From NCBI GenBank assembly GCA_024195265.1, contig JAJLRJ010000013.1, positions 10,201,332-10,265,331 of the forward strand: a stretch of DNA of 64,000 bases. The letters are read 5' to 3'. Shown piece by piece: positions 1 to 10,500 of the stretch. The notes beneath the pieces were generated by a model. That model searched no databases, was not told where the DNA came from, and saw only the letters and a list, made by a program, of their open reading frames with translations. Made by a program: the position numbers and the translations under genes. Source of the DNA: Dendrophyllia cribrosa. Lineage: Eukaryota; Cnidaria; Anthozoa; Scleractinia; Dendrophylliidae. Each line of letters starts with the position of its first letter. The first letter of the stretch is position 1.

Positions 1-374
1 CATGTAAAAAAATGTTTGCATGCGAAAATTGTCCAAAAATATGAAAAATACTCGCTTACAACTTTATTGAAATCTTCTTTAGTCCACATACCTTCCACCT
101 TCTGGCGAGTTTATACCTGTAGTTAATTATTGTCACGGTCTACAACTGCGTTATACTCAATCTTACAAGAAATATTACAAACGGAATATGAAAAATGAAT
201 AACTCAATTAATTTCCTTACGTATTTTGCGGATTCATTCGGAATCACTGACGGTTTACTAAGAATGGGGTTAGTTTCTGGAGAAACTGTGGTGCTGCGTC
301 GGTGGGGGGATGAAACACGAGAATTTAGTTTTATCGACTGAGTCGATAAGGTAAATTGACCACCGTCAAAAGAT

Positions 375-428
375 TCAAATAGCTGACGTTTCGAGCGCTA
401 GCCCTTCGTCGGAGCGAATCAAGGAATT
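375..428 (-). ncRNA. Hammerhead-like motif in the left Penelope terminal repeat
   Basis: Minus strand: GATTCGCTCCGACGA, GGGCTAGCGCTC (4-bp stem with loop), GAAACGTC, AGC, TATTT, GAATC. Stem I (GATTC/GAATC and GCT/AGC) and the GAAAC...GTC arrangement fit hammerheads known from Penelope-like terminal repeats. The core CUGANGA reads CCGACGA (U4 to C), and there is an extra A before stem II, so activity is doubtful. Confidence 0.4.
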
Positions 429-510
429 GTGGGTAGTGTGTGGTTTTATATAGAAAGCGGTGGAGCTACGCTATTGGTGGAAATTTGGTGACGTGAAAAA
501 CAAATGTAAA

Positions 511-1410
511 TTAGTTGAATGAAAAGCGTTTGGGTCCTGTTATTTTGTCCGCGTTGTGAATGAAAGGACAAGTGTTACATCGTGTGCGTGTGCATTTAAA
601 AGTTCCCGGTTCATCGACAGATTTCAGTGCGCTCGTAACTAGAAAGCTGCCTATGTTTTTGTCACGTTTGAATGAAATTAGTGGGGGTTGTGAAAAAATT
701 CTGCCAGTTTCGGGGTCGTTTTGGAGTAGTTTGAAATTTTTTAAAATGATGCTTTTGACTGTGTTGTTGTGTGGGTGGAAAGTGAGGGTGAATGGAATTC
801 TCTCGTTCTCTTCCTTCTGTGGCGTTTGTAGTGCTGATTGTCTGTCGATCTGTTGTGCACGTTGTTGGCCCGTATTAACAACAGAGTCAGGGTACCCACG
901 TTTCTTGAAAAACTGGCACATTTCTTCTGATTTGTTGGAAAAATCAGAGTCATCACTACATAGACGTCGAAGTCTGAGAAATTGAGAATACGGAATGGCG
1001 TTTTTAACGTGCGATGGATGTGAGGATGAATGTAACAGATAACTGTGGGAATCTGTAGGTTTGTAGTGCACACTTGTGGATAAACTGTTACCGTTGATTG
1101 AAATATTAATGTCAAGAAAAGCGACTGAGGTTTCGGAAATTTCCCAGGTATATTTTAGAGCTGGATTAAAAGTATTGACAGAAGTTATGAATTGATTAAG
1201 TTCCTCTTTACTGGAAGAGGTAGCGCCAATGCAATCATCGATGTAGCGGCCGTAGAGTTCGGGTTTGCTTCCGTGGTACTGATTAAAAAATTTGTCTTCG
1301 ATGTGGCCTACAAAAAGGTTAGCGTAGCTTGGTCCCATTTTGGTGCCGATGGCGACTCCATTTACTTGTTTGTAGTAGTTTTGGGAAAATGAAAAACAGT
1401 AAAGTGTCAA
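511..1410 (-). pseudogene. Penelope-like reverse transcriptase, C-terminal half
   Basis: Open frame with the reverse-transcriptase segments FSQNYYKQVNGVAIGTKMGP (motif B region), GRYIDDCI (catalytic YIDD), and the downstream SVAFLDINI and SVHYKPTDSHSYL. It ends with a cysteine cluster (FKCTRTRCNTCPFIH) that in this family precedes the GIY-YIG nuclease, which is absent. The frame begins at the junction with the opposite-facing copy, so it lacks motif A and the fingers. It cannot encode an active enzyme alone. The overlapping plus-strand frames here are shadows. Confidence 0.8.
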
Positions 1411-1905
1411 AACTAATTCGGCTCATTACTAAACAACAATTACCAGTTACCGCCAACAATCTCATCATCACTACTCCTAGAACCTCACGCGTATATTTCA
1501 AACCTAAAATTCATAAACCAAACAATCCGGGCCGACCAATTGTTTCCGCTTGTAGCTGTCCTACCGAACAAATTTCTAGCTATTTAGACAAAATCATGGC
1601 CCCCATTGTCAAATCACTACCCTCGTACATTAAGGACACCAATCACGCACTCGAAATTTTCCGGGATTTCAGTTTTCCCAGCGAAAACAAATTAATTTTC
1701 ACTATGGACATTACCTCTTTATATACCGTCATCCCCAATGACGAAGGACTTCAAGCACTAAAATATTTTTTAGACCAGCGCTCCATTCAAAACCCAAGCT
1801 CAGAAACACTGCTCCGCTTAGCCGAATTAGTTTTGACACTTAACTGTTTAACCTACAGATTCCCACAGTTATCTGTTACATTCATCCTCACATCCATCGC
1901 ACGTT
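1389..1905 (+). pseudogene. Penelope-like reverse transcriptase, N-terminal half
   Basis: Reads MKNSKVSKLIRLITKQQLPV, then RVYFKPKIHKPNNPGRPIVS and IFTMDITSLYTVIPNDEGLQ (motif A, catalytic Asp), then RLAELVLTLNC. At about 1850 the sequence jumps by deletion to LTYRFPQLSVTF, which is the antisense-equivalent part also present at 1005-1065 on the other strand. The piece complements the minus-strand half, but the two sit on opposite strands and are not one gene. Confidence 0.75.
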
Positions 1906-2177
1906 AAAAACGCCATTCCGTATTCTCAATTTCTCAGACTTCGACGTCTATGTAGTGATGACTCTGATTTTTCCAACAAATCAGAAGAAATGTGCCAGTT
2001 TTTCAAGAAACGTGGGTACCCTGACTCTTTATAATCTTTCAAATCGGCACTCTCAAACCCCACGGAATCAACGAACGCTTTTCATTCAACTAATTTACAT
2101 TTGTTTTTCACGTCACCAAATTTCCACCAATAGCGTAGCTCCACCGCTTACTATATAAAACCACACACTACCCACAA

Positions 2178-2232
2178 TTCCTTGATTCGCTCCGACGAAG
2201 GGCTAGCGCTAGAAACGTCAGCTATTTGAATC
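2178..2232 (+). ncRNA. Hammerhead-like motif in the right Penelope terminal repeat
   Basis: Inverted counterpart of the motif at 375-428: GATTCGCTCCGACGA, a stem II region, AGAAACGTCAGC, TATTTGAATC. It carries the same U4-to-C change plus an A in place of C before GAAA. It is listed separately because the two ends have diverged. Confidence 0.35.
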
Positions 2233-2299
2233 TTTTGACGGTGGTCAATTTACCTTATCGACTCAGTCGATAAAACTAAATTCTCGGGTTTACTAAGAA

Positions 2300-3780
2300 A
2301 CCGACGTATAAAAAAATACGTATTAAACGCAACTTATTTCATGGCCGATAACTCTTCTTCAGTCGCAGCCTCATTTTTGCAAAGAAGCTGTTCCTCGCCT
2401 TTTCTCTAGCAGCTTTGAAATTCATCAATTCGATCTTGGTTTTCTCAGACCTTTTCTCTTGGTCTTTTATTTAACCTTGTACCTCTATAATTTCTGCTCT
2501 AATTTCCGGATGTTTACTTTGGATATTACACTGACTGATCCCAGAACAAGTCGGGTTTTTACACTGTCTCTTATCATGCCCAGGCAAATGGCAATTTATT
2601 TACTATTATCACGTGGTGTTCAGATAAAATTCAATCCAAGATTAAAAAAGCCTTAAGGCGGGTGATACTGCGATTCATAATGGCGAAATGATGGCTCTCT
2701 GGTCACGTTTCGTGGCAAAACCTCCTGCATGAAAAATATGTTACCAATCACATGTCAGTTCACTTCCGAATCTAAACACTCTCGCCTTTTGGTTCTGAAT
2801 ATTTGTATCAGTTTGGCCTGCTTCGGAGGTACTCGACGGTCTTTTTGAAGTTTGGTCGGCGGTGAACAAATTTTGTTCGGCGTGAAAAATGCAATCGCAC
2901 CTGTTTTCGTCACGATGGCAGTTTTTATTATTATTAATTATTTTTTTGACACTCGAAAAATCAGTTTTGTCCTTTAGTGCGATTAGGCCTTTAGTATAAT
3001 TTCAACTTCATTAAAAAATAACTGCTAACTAATTGCTCTAAAAAATCTTCAAGACTGTATCGACACTTGCACCATTGTTTATAACTCTTAAGATGAATCT
3101 TCTGTGATTCATCAATCCAAGAAGGAATCAGCTAAGCCAAAAGTAATAGTTGGAGTTATATGCTGACAGTAAAATGAAGGAGGCATTTGTTAACACGACA
3201 GTCTAACCTTTTACGTGACGGCCACGTGTATATTGTCACATGCTGAAGAAATTGTGCTGTATCATCCTTTGGTTTAAACAAGAGGCTACCAGTAGCCTAT
3301 ACTCATGCGCTTGCGTTAGAAAGTTTTATGGTTTATTTTAAACGGGTCACGCACCCCTCCCCCCTCAACGAATTTTGCGTGACATACATTACACCATCAC
3401 TCAAGACAATGTTGAATAAGCTACCAATTTTTCTGTACTCGCTGTGAATATCTAATTTATTGATTCCCGATCAAACCAACACTTGCCTAATACTTCCCAA
3501 ACCGTGAATTATTTCCATTACATTAGGTTATTTCAGAAATAATCCAAATCCATGGGTCAAAACAGTCTAAATCTCTCCCTGCCATTTTAGCAGCTGCCAT
3601 TTTAATTTTTTTTATCAAATTATTAAATCATTTTTCTTTTCATTCAGACAAAAGAAAAATGCAATTAATAACCTAGAATCCAACCCGGAACCTCTTGCAT
3701 GCTAACATCCCTCCTTCACCACTACCCCATTAAGTTGATCCGGCAAACCCCTAAAAAACTACTTATAAAAGGTGATTTTC
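2300..3780. other. Non-coding stretch
   Basis: No coding exon, RNA gene or clear inverted repeat recognised. Short open frames (for example 2459-2656) have no domain signature and no splice context. Confidence 0.4.
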
Positions 3781-4372
3781 TTAACCCTATTCAGCCTGGG
3801 CTTTTTTGAGTTTCTGAGCCTGGAGGGGGGGGGGGGGGCACATTTTGCCCCCCTCGTAACTTCAAGAACATTAAGGCTATGACAATGAAATTCCGAGGGT
3901 ACATAGTACATCCAAAACTGTCTCCTTTGCGGTCCGCACAATGGAACGATGACGTCATATGACGAAATTATTAGGTAATTAGTTATACGGCCGCCATTTT
4001 GGATCCGCCATCTTGGATTTCTGAATTTTTTAAGACCTCTTTAAAACCGTCCAAATTCACTCAAAATTAATCAAAACCAATAAATAAACGCTAAATGACG
4101 TAAAAAATAGAAAAGTTATAGCAATAAACATTGTTTTTCTTCATTCAACGGTATAAATATGCAAATTTCAAAAAAAACATGGCTGTCAAAATCTTGTTGC
4201 CATGGAAACATCAAAAAGTCGCGTGATCCAAAAATTGCCATATGAAATTATTGTCAGATAAATTTTAGGAAAAGTCACAAAGTTTGATGGCGTTTAAATA
4301 CATATTAAAGAAGTTATGAATGTTGAAAGTTAGCGCGGGCACTTTGTGCCCCCCCTTCCCCAAGGGTGACCC
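3781..4372. mobile_element. MITE family A, copy 1 (TTAA ends, poly-G tract)
   Basis: Starts TTAACCCTATTCAGCCTGGG, has a G run near 3826-3838 followed by CACATTTTGCCCCC, and shares its whole body with the better-preserved copy at 36868-37487. The right end (after GCGGGCACTTTGTGCCCCCC) has diverged, so that boundary is approximate. TTAA targets and CCC/GGG tips suggest a piggyBac-type non-autonomous element. Confidence 0.6.
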
Positions 4373-4621
4373 TATCCCTAAATCTAACCTAATTGCGACT
4401 CTAGCTTAGGTCAAATGATCGCCTTATCTAGGCCTAATGAGCCGACTTTCGTCCTAATCCAGACATAAACTAGAGAAAAATGACATCGACCATTACAAAA
4501 GGCTTGGATACTAATGATATCGACCGTTTTAAGTGCCAGTTCGATGAAAATTGACAGCTTTCTCATGGCTATTTTTTAGCTTAGAATAACTCGTTGATGG
4601 GGAAAAAAATTACACTTACAT

Positions 4622-4960
4622 CTGTTAACGTACTGGACATAAGCGCTGTTAAGCTTCCGCGTATGCTAATGACGAGCCCGTTTTCACTACACATAAGCCC
4701 TGTTATGCTTTCGTTTATGCTTATTCTTATGTCGGGCCCGTTGTTATTGGACATAAGCGCTGTTATGCTTCCGCTTATGCTTATGTTTATGTCGGGCCCG
4801 TTTTTAGTCTAGGCATCAGCCCTGCTTCCGCTTGCGCTTATGCTTATGTTGAGTCCGTTTTCTCCAGACATCAGCCCTGTTATGCTATGCTTCCGCTTGC
4901 GCTTGCGCTTATGCTAATGTTGGGTCCGTTTTCGCTGGACATAAGCACCGTCATACTTCC
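4622..4960. repeat. Minisatellite of about 55-70 bp units
   Basis: About six imperfect units built around GGACATAAGCGCTGTTATGC, TTCCGCTTATGCTTATG and TCGGGCCCG. Within units the hexamer-like TTATGC/TTGCGC repeats vary in number. The small open frame across it simply translates the repeat. Confidence 0.7.
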
Positions 4961-5439
4961 GCTATAATTACATTTTTGCTGATGTCGCCAGTGAAACCAG
5001 CCTGGTTAAGCGGCTTCATAAAATGTACTTGGTTTATACAATAAATTGACTAAAAACTCCTAACCAAAGGGGAATAAAACGAAATAAATTAGTCATTCAT
5101 CCCAGAACTTCAATGTGATATATTTTGTTTTATTCCCCTTAGCCTCGAAGCCATACGTGTCCGCCTTACATTGTATTCCCAGTGGCACATAAGTGCGATC
5201 GGGCTCAAATTAGGTCGCGTTTGGCTGCCGCCATCAGTCTATATTGATCTCATTGTTACCAACACAACCCATGATATGTGAAGTTAAATGAAAGAACTAG
5301 CAAGGCCAGACAACACAGGGAAGTGGGGTTCTTCTTCAATTTTAAGTGTAAGAAGGTATAGGAGACAAGGCCAGCGGCTTAAACGTCCCGCCAAATGACG
5401 CGATCATCTCAGAACTGAGAGAAGGTGTTTGAGTACAGC

Positions 5440-5765
5440 AAGAAAACATAAAGCTAAGAGAGCAAATCCCCCATACATACCCTATTCCAATGAAAATGTG
5501 TCTCAAGTTATTTTTAGAACGTACCAGTCCTCCGCGGATAGTATGATCACGCGCGTTGCGTGGATGTTTTCGTGGATGTTTCGCATGAGTGACTGAAGAG
5601 AAAGATGTCGGTCGAAGTGGGGATGAATGCACGAAAACATCCACGCAACGCGCGTGATAATACTATCCGCGGAGGACTGGTACGTTCTAAAAATAACTTG
5701 AGACACATTTTCATTGGAATAGGGTATGTATGGGGGATTCGCTCTCTTAGCTTTATGTTCTCTTG
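5440..5765. mobile_element. Palindromic MITE
   Basis: Arms of about 140 bp, nearly perfect: AAGCTAAGAGAGC... through GGACTGGTACGTTC. The centre is about 5590-5625. Both open frames here are read-throughs of the arms. Confidence 0.75.
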
Positions 5766-5794
5766 AGTACAGCCAGCATTTAAAGACCCTGGCT

Positions 5795-6031
5795 GTCGGT
5801 CCGGCCGGGATTCGAACCCGAGACCTCCCTCTTCATGGGCGTGGCCAGGACTTTTTCAGAGGTACGCACAATCACCAAATCTTCACATAAATTTTCAACT
5901 AGTTCTTACTCTTTTATTCATTTTTACTTATTTTTTCGACTTTTTCAGGTACGCACGTGCGTACGTGCGTAAAGGTAGCTACGCCTCTGCTCTTTGCAGA
6001 TTGGTGTTCTTCCAACTGAGATAACCATGAT
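5795..6031 (-). repeat. tRNA-derived repeat split by an insertion
   Basis: Minus strand: CATGGTTATCTCAGTTGGAA (A-box-like) at 6010-6031, and GGTTCGAATCCCGGCCGG (B box and T arm) at 5798-5822. The two halves of one tRNA-like body are separated by about 150 bp (roughly 5838-5988). The inserted piece has GCGTACGTGCGTAA-type repeats and partly inverted tips (GGGCGTGGCCA / GTAGCTACGCC). Confidence 0.55.
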
Positions 6032-6700
6032 GTACCTGAACAAATAACTCTTCCTTCTTACAACAAGGTCACAAGTATTTCAGTCGATTACAACTTCCAA
6101 GTAATTCAGTATGAACACACTACTCGAATTTCCCGCGTATCCCCGTTCGTTATCAAAAAGGTTTGTCGTTTCATCGATCAAGCAATTCACACAGGTTGAA
6201 TTAATTTAATATATTTATTTGCTGTTGCTGTCTATCAATTTTTAAGCCGCTTTCACTGCTTTATCGTCTTATTTACTGAAGTCGCAATGTCTTCATTTAC
6301 TTAGATGCTTAATGGCTTTCACTTGATTCTTCTTTCTCTCTGAAAAGATAATAACAATACATATTATAACATTGTTGGTGATACTTTAGTAAGCAATGCA
6401 AAGTAATACGGATTATATAACTGATTCTGTATCAAACAATTTCTTTCGACAAATACTGATACTCCTGGGTTCAAACCATTTGCAAAGCATGTATTTTACC
6501 GGAACAATTTGTGAAATCGTTTCATTTTTCTTAAACGAAAATTTGGTTTTATCAACTTTAAAAATGTTAGGCTGCAAATAGACAATATTCGTATTCTCGA
6601 TATTGAACTGGAACTAGCTTGCAGTGGAGACTCATGCGGGACAATCTTTTCACATGCAAATATTTTAATGATATTCCTCTGCATGGGTCTCCATGTAAGA
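6032..6700. other. Non-coding stretch
   Basis: AT-rich, no domain-bearing frame, no clear repeat. The frames at 6396-6581 and 6496-6684 overlap on opposite strands and show no family feature. Confidence 0.4.
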
Positions 6701-7279
6701 GGGTCTCAATGGGTTTTACCGTTGGCCGTAAAACGGCCCAAGAATTTAGTCGTAGGCGTAAAAAATGTTAACCGTAAAAGATTCTAGCCACTATCTGTCA
6801 TTTGCCGTCTTTTGTTAAAGAATCTGACCCACCCAGTTTGCATTGCGCGCCTACGTTGGTTCATCCGCCATTTTCAGGGCCTCCGAAAATCCATACTGTA
6901 TTGTAGATGAGAAATTCACCCGTGCAAGAGGTGATACGCTTGCTCAAATATGGAATAGAGCCGTATCATAACAATAAGAGAAGCGCGCAATGCAAACTGG
7001 GTGGGTCAGACTCTTTAAGACTGTTATGATGTTGTTATGAGAGTTTGTGTCATGTCCCGGAATGGCCCTAAGGCCTTTGTAAGTTAAAAGACCTTTTAAG
7101 TTAAAAATTAATTCACATTGTCGTAAAACACATTTTAAAACCTTTTAAAATAATAAGAAAATACTTTGTAACTTTTTAACTTGTTAACCGTTACCGAAAT
7201 AAATTAATCGTTAGCCGTTAGCCGTAAAAAGCCAAAATTTAAATCGTTAACCGTAAAAGCCACCACCCCATTGTGACCC
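6701..7279. mobile_element. MITE with a second palindromic MITE inside
   Basis: Outer inverted ends GGGTCTCAATGGG / CCCCATTGTGACCC with GTTAACCGTAAAAG-type subterminal repeats. Inside, 6814-7019 is a second palindrome (GACCCACCCAGTTTGCATTG / CAATGCAAACTGGGTGGGTC). It sits just beyond the poly(A) signal of the trefoil-defensin gene. Confidence 0.7.
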
Positions 7280-7335
7280 TTTTGCAAACTACAATTGTAG
7301 TTCCAGTTGAAAACCAAAAATACGAACATTGTCCA

Positions 7336-7341
7336 TTTATT
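7336..7341 (-). promoter_or_regulatory. Polyadenylation signal AATAAA of the trefoil-defensin gene
   Basis: Minus-strand AATAAA about 70 nt after the stop codon at 7412, followed by a G/T-rich stretch (AATGTTCGTATTTTTGG). Its position supports the 7412-7554 exon as terminal. Confidence 0.55.
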
Positions 7342-7411
7342 CGCATATACTTGTTATGTACAACCAACCAAAAATAACTTTACTTGTATGCTGGTGATAA
7401 TCAATATGTAC

Positions 7412-7554
7412 CTACCAGCCGCTCGTGCTCTGGTAGCAGCAGATGCGTCCCTTGCAATCACCCATTCCGTACATTTTACTGTCATCCGGATCACAAACGT
7501 ATTTGCATGTTCCGTAGACGCCATGGTAGATGTAGCAAGAGATTGGCTCTTCCT
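7412..7554 (-). CDS. Exon 4 of the trefoil-defensin gene: six-cysteine defensin-like domain and stop
   Basis: Acceptor ATCTTGTAG precedes 7554; stop TAG at 7414-7412. It begins with an acidic stretch (EEEPIS), then CYIYHGVYGTCKYVC, then a Gly/Lys/Asp loop ending MGDCKGRICCYQ and a short tail ending in Trp. Cys spacing is C-x9-C-x3-C-x12-C-x4-CC. Big defensins usually show about C-x6-C-x3-C-x13/14-C-x4-CC, so the 2-3 spacing and the 4-5-6 block match and the first loop is longer. The acidic lead-in could be a spacer cleaved before a mature peptide. A GTAGGT overlaps the stop, so an alternative internal exon is possible, but the AATAAA about 70 bp on favours a terminal exon. Sea-anemone defensin-fold toxins have a different spacing (they start C-x-C). 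Confidence 0.75.
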
Positions 7555-10500
7555 CTACAAGATAAACGCATTTAAAAAAAACAACGATATTATGGCGGTC
7601 GGAATATCCATGGACATCTAATACAACCCATGAGTCGATAATGAATCGCCTTCATTGGAGATGTACTTCTCAGCTGAACCGAAACGAAATGTTAAAAAAA
7701 AGGGCGTGGAAATCATATATTTTGGGGAACTTTATTTCTGTCAAATTGGTTGACGGACACTTCACTTTATTCTGACCATAATTCCTTAATATAGATCATA
7801 TTTCCCAAAACTAATGTCAATAAAACATATAGCTGTTTCAGATGAAAGCTCAAAGGCTACAAGCCAAGACCGCAAGGCAGTATGGACAGTTGTAAATAGC
7901 CATTCTAGTTTCCTGTTGTCGGTCGGGCGTGACGGAAAATGGGCGACAGAGCTATAGACATATGCGTCTGTGTTATAAGTATAGGAAATCGTATTAACAC
8001 GTGTGCATTTCTTGATTCATGGGCATAAGTGATGTTTTGAAAGTTCTCAAAATTGTACGAGCCGTAGGCAAGTGCAATTTGAAAACCTTCAAAACATCAC
8101 GAGTGACCATAAATCACAAAATCCACATTTACAATATACGATTTTTTGTTTCAGGTAATATCTTAACAATTTTTGCTGAGGCCGCCACGGTACACTACGT
8201 GCTCTCGTGTACACGAAATGCTTGATTGGTTTTTCAAAATCCTCACATACATGTTTTATTTTTAACCAATCAAGGTAAGGGAGCTAGGGAGCTTAAGCAG
8301 TCACGGCGGGGACGGCAGCGAGAAGGGCACAAAACGATAGGTTTAGTTAATTCGTTTTACATTTTGGTACATTGCTTAGCCGTTCCCTGCAGCGTGAACA
8401 TACGACAGCGTGAACATACTGTCTATTTTTTCTTACTAGAAAGCCGTGCCTACAAATTAAGCACCTGGATAATCCAGTAACGTTAGACAAACTAAACAAA
8501 TTGGAAGAACTGCAAAGTAGTTTAAAATAGCACGAATCATTTTTTGTAAGTGACGTCTTCCTTGGTACGGTGTTGCCTTCATCGGTTGCTAAAAGCTCCC
8601 TAGTGTAGGTAAATTAAGGCATGAAAATCCCATACTACCTTGCGGTCTTGACATGTAGGCTTTTAGGCTTTTAGGCTTTCATCCGACCACGTTAACAGCC
8701 CATTTCCGAGTTGCTCTTAGCCTCCTTTTCAAACCGAGGCCAAGAGCAAAACCATTATTATGGATATGAGTTTTGTTTCACATGAAATTAATACTTTTAA
8801 CAACAAAAAAACAGGTTAACAAACTTCAGTTCCGGTGACACCGCTTACCGCATAGCAAAGTGTGTACGTGCACATACGCAGTGGACATAAAAAGTATTCC
8901 GTGTCATAATGTGCCCGTATATAATCAGATCATATTGTTTAATGTAGTCGTTACAATGCGTTAAAGTTACGTTTGTATGGACAAACGGGAAACCTGCCAG
9001 TTAGTAATAGAAATGCCTCTAAACTTTCCGAATAAGCAGTTTACATTTTTGCTCTTATACGGCAGCGGTATATTAAACGAATGTTGTAGTGTTCGAGTAA
9101 ATTGACTCACCTGGCTGTTGAAAGCACCAATAGGTGTTCTCTACCGATTCGTCCCAACAACAGGAATTTCCCAGACATTCATCCTTTGTTATGCCATAAT
9201 AGCCACATTCCTGGCGCTCAGAAGGAGCAACAGGGCAAAGTCCATCGGGTAGGTCTGTACAAATAAACATGTAAGAAATGCATTTATTTTATAAACTCGA
9301 GTGAAATACACGTGTTTCTCCCACTGCAGAAAAATCATTTCTCGACACGTGAAGATATTTAAATTTATTCTTCTCTGTGAAGGGTGATGTTATCAAAATC
9401 CGCATGTTAGCTACCATTTTTGTTCTTATTAATAAGAAACGGTGTTGATCTACAATCAAAATATCTTCTGATCTTCCTCGAAAATATTTGGCAATCTCGG
9501 GCAATCTTCGAAAAAAAAATCTGGCAATGATCAGACAAGTTCGTACAATCTTCGGAGAAATCACGAAGATCTTCGGAAATCTTCGTCAATCTTTGGAAAA
9601 TCTTCGGAAAATTGCTTAATTGTTTTTATATAATAAACAAAATAGTAATTTTCTGCTTGGGGATATGAAACCTCGCTTCTCGTGTTAAAAAAACTTGACA
9701 GATTGCAAAACATGCTTGTCTGTATGCTCAACATGGAAAACTTGGCAAGTTTTTATTTACACACGAGCAAGTAAAACTTGTAATAGAAAACTTGCTCGTC
9801 TGTAACGTGCTAAATAAAATAGCGTTGTGTTTTCTTAGTTCGCTGTACAATTGTATTGCTGGATACAAAGAAAACTTGTCAAAGATAACTTGTTTATTCT
9901 TTCACACGGGCAAATAGAACTTGACAAGGCACAACTTGTCAAAGAAAACTTGTTGTTCATACACACGAGCAATAAACCTTGTTACGGACTCTTGCCATAG
10001 AAAACTTGCTCGTCTGTAACGCGCTTAAAAGGCGTTAAGTTTTCTAATTAATGTTAGGGAAATTTGCATAAGGCAACATTTTACTTAAGAAAACTCATAG
10101 GTTTTAATCTAATTTATTTCGAATTTTTAAGATGACTGAGGCCGGACAGCTTTTCCACCGAAACGATTTTTTGGTTGCTCCAGTGTTTCTGGTGACTAAA
10201 ATTGCACCCATTACTTACGTTCGCCTTTCTTGACAAAGCAGTACTTGGCATTGGGATCACTGTCGTCGTAGCAGCACCCCCTACTCTGGCACTGAGCTTC
10301 AGTTATTCCAAGCCATCCGCATTCATATCGATTGGAACCACTTACTTCACAGCTGTCGTCTAAAACGAAAACCAAAACATAACTAAAACGTAGTGTAATG
10401 TTCGAAATCAATTAACAAAATATTTCACTATCAGAACCTTGGGTTTCGTAAAATATGATTCTCGCTTTTTACTCTTTCTTGGATAAAATCATAAAATTTA

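Larger units (their letters stand above)
265..2286. mobile_element. Rearranged Penelope-like retroelement, head-to-head halves
   Basis: Two partial copies point away from each other around 1395. The left half (minus strand) carries the C-terminal reverse transcriptase. The right half (plus strand) carries the N-terminal reverse transcriptase, then pieces of the 3' region with internal deletions. The outer ends, 318-500 and about 2095-2285, are inverted copies of the same terminal repeat. The unit is flanked by the 13-bp direct repeat GGTTTACTAAGAA (252-264 and 2287-2299), a plausible target-site duplication. Inverted and partial terminal repeats are typical of Penelope-like elements. No GIY-YIG endonuclease domain remains. 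Confidence 0.75.

Noticed and set aside
560..985. 141-residue plus-strand frame
   Set aside because: Antisense shadow of the Penelope reverse-transcriptase half on the minus strand; no domain of its own.
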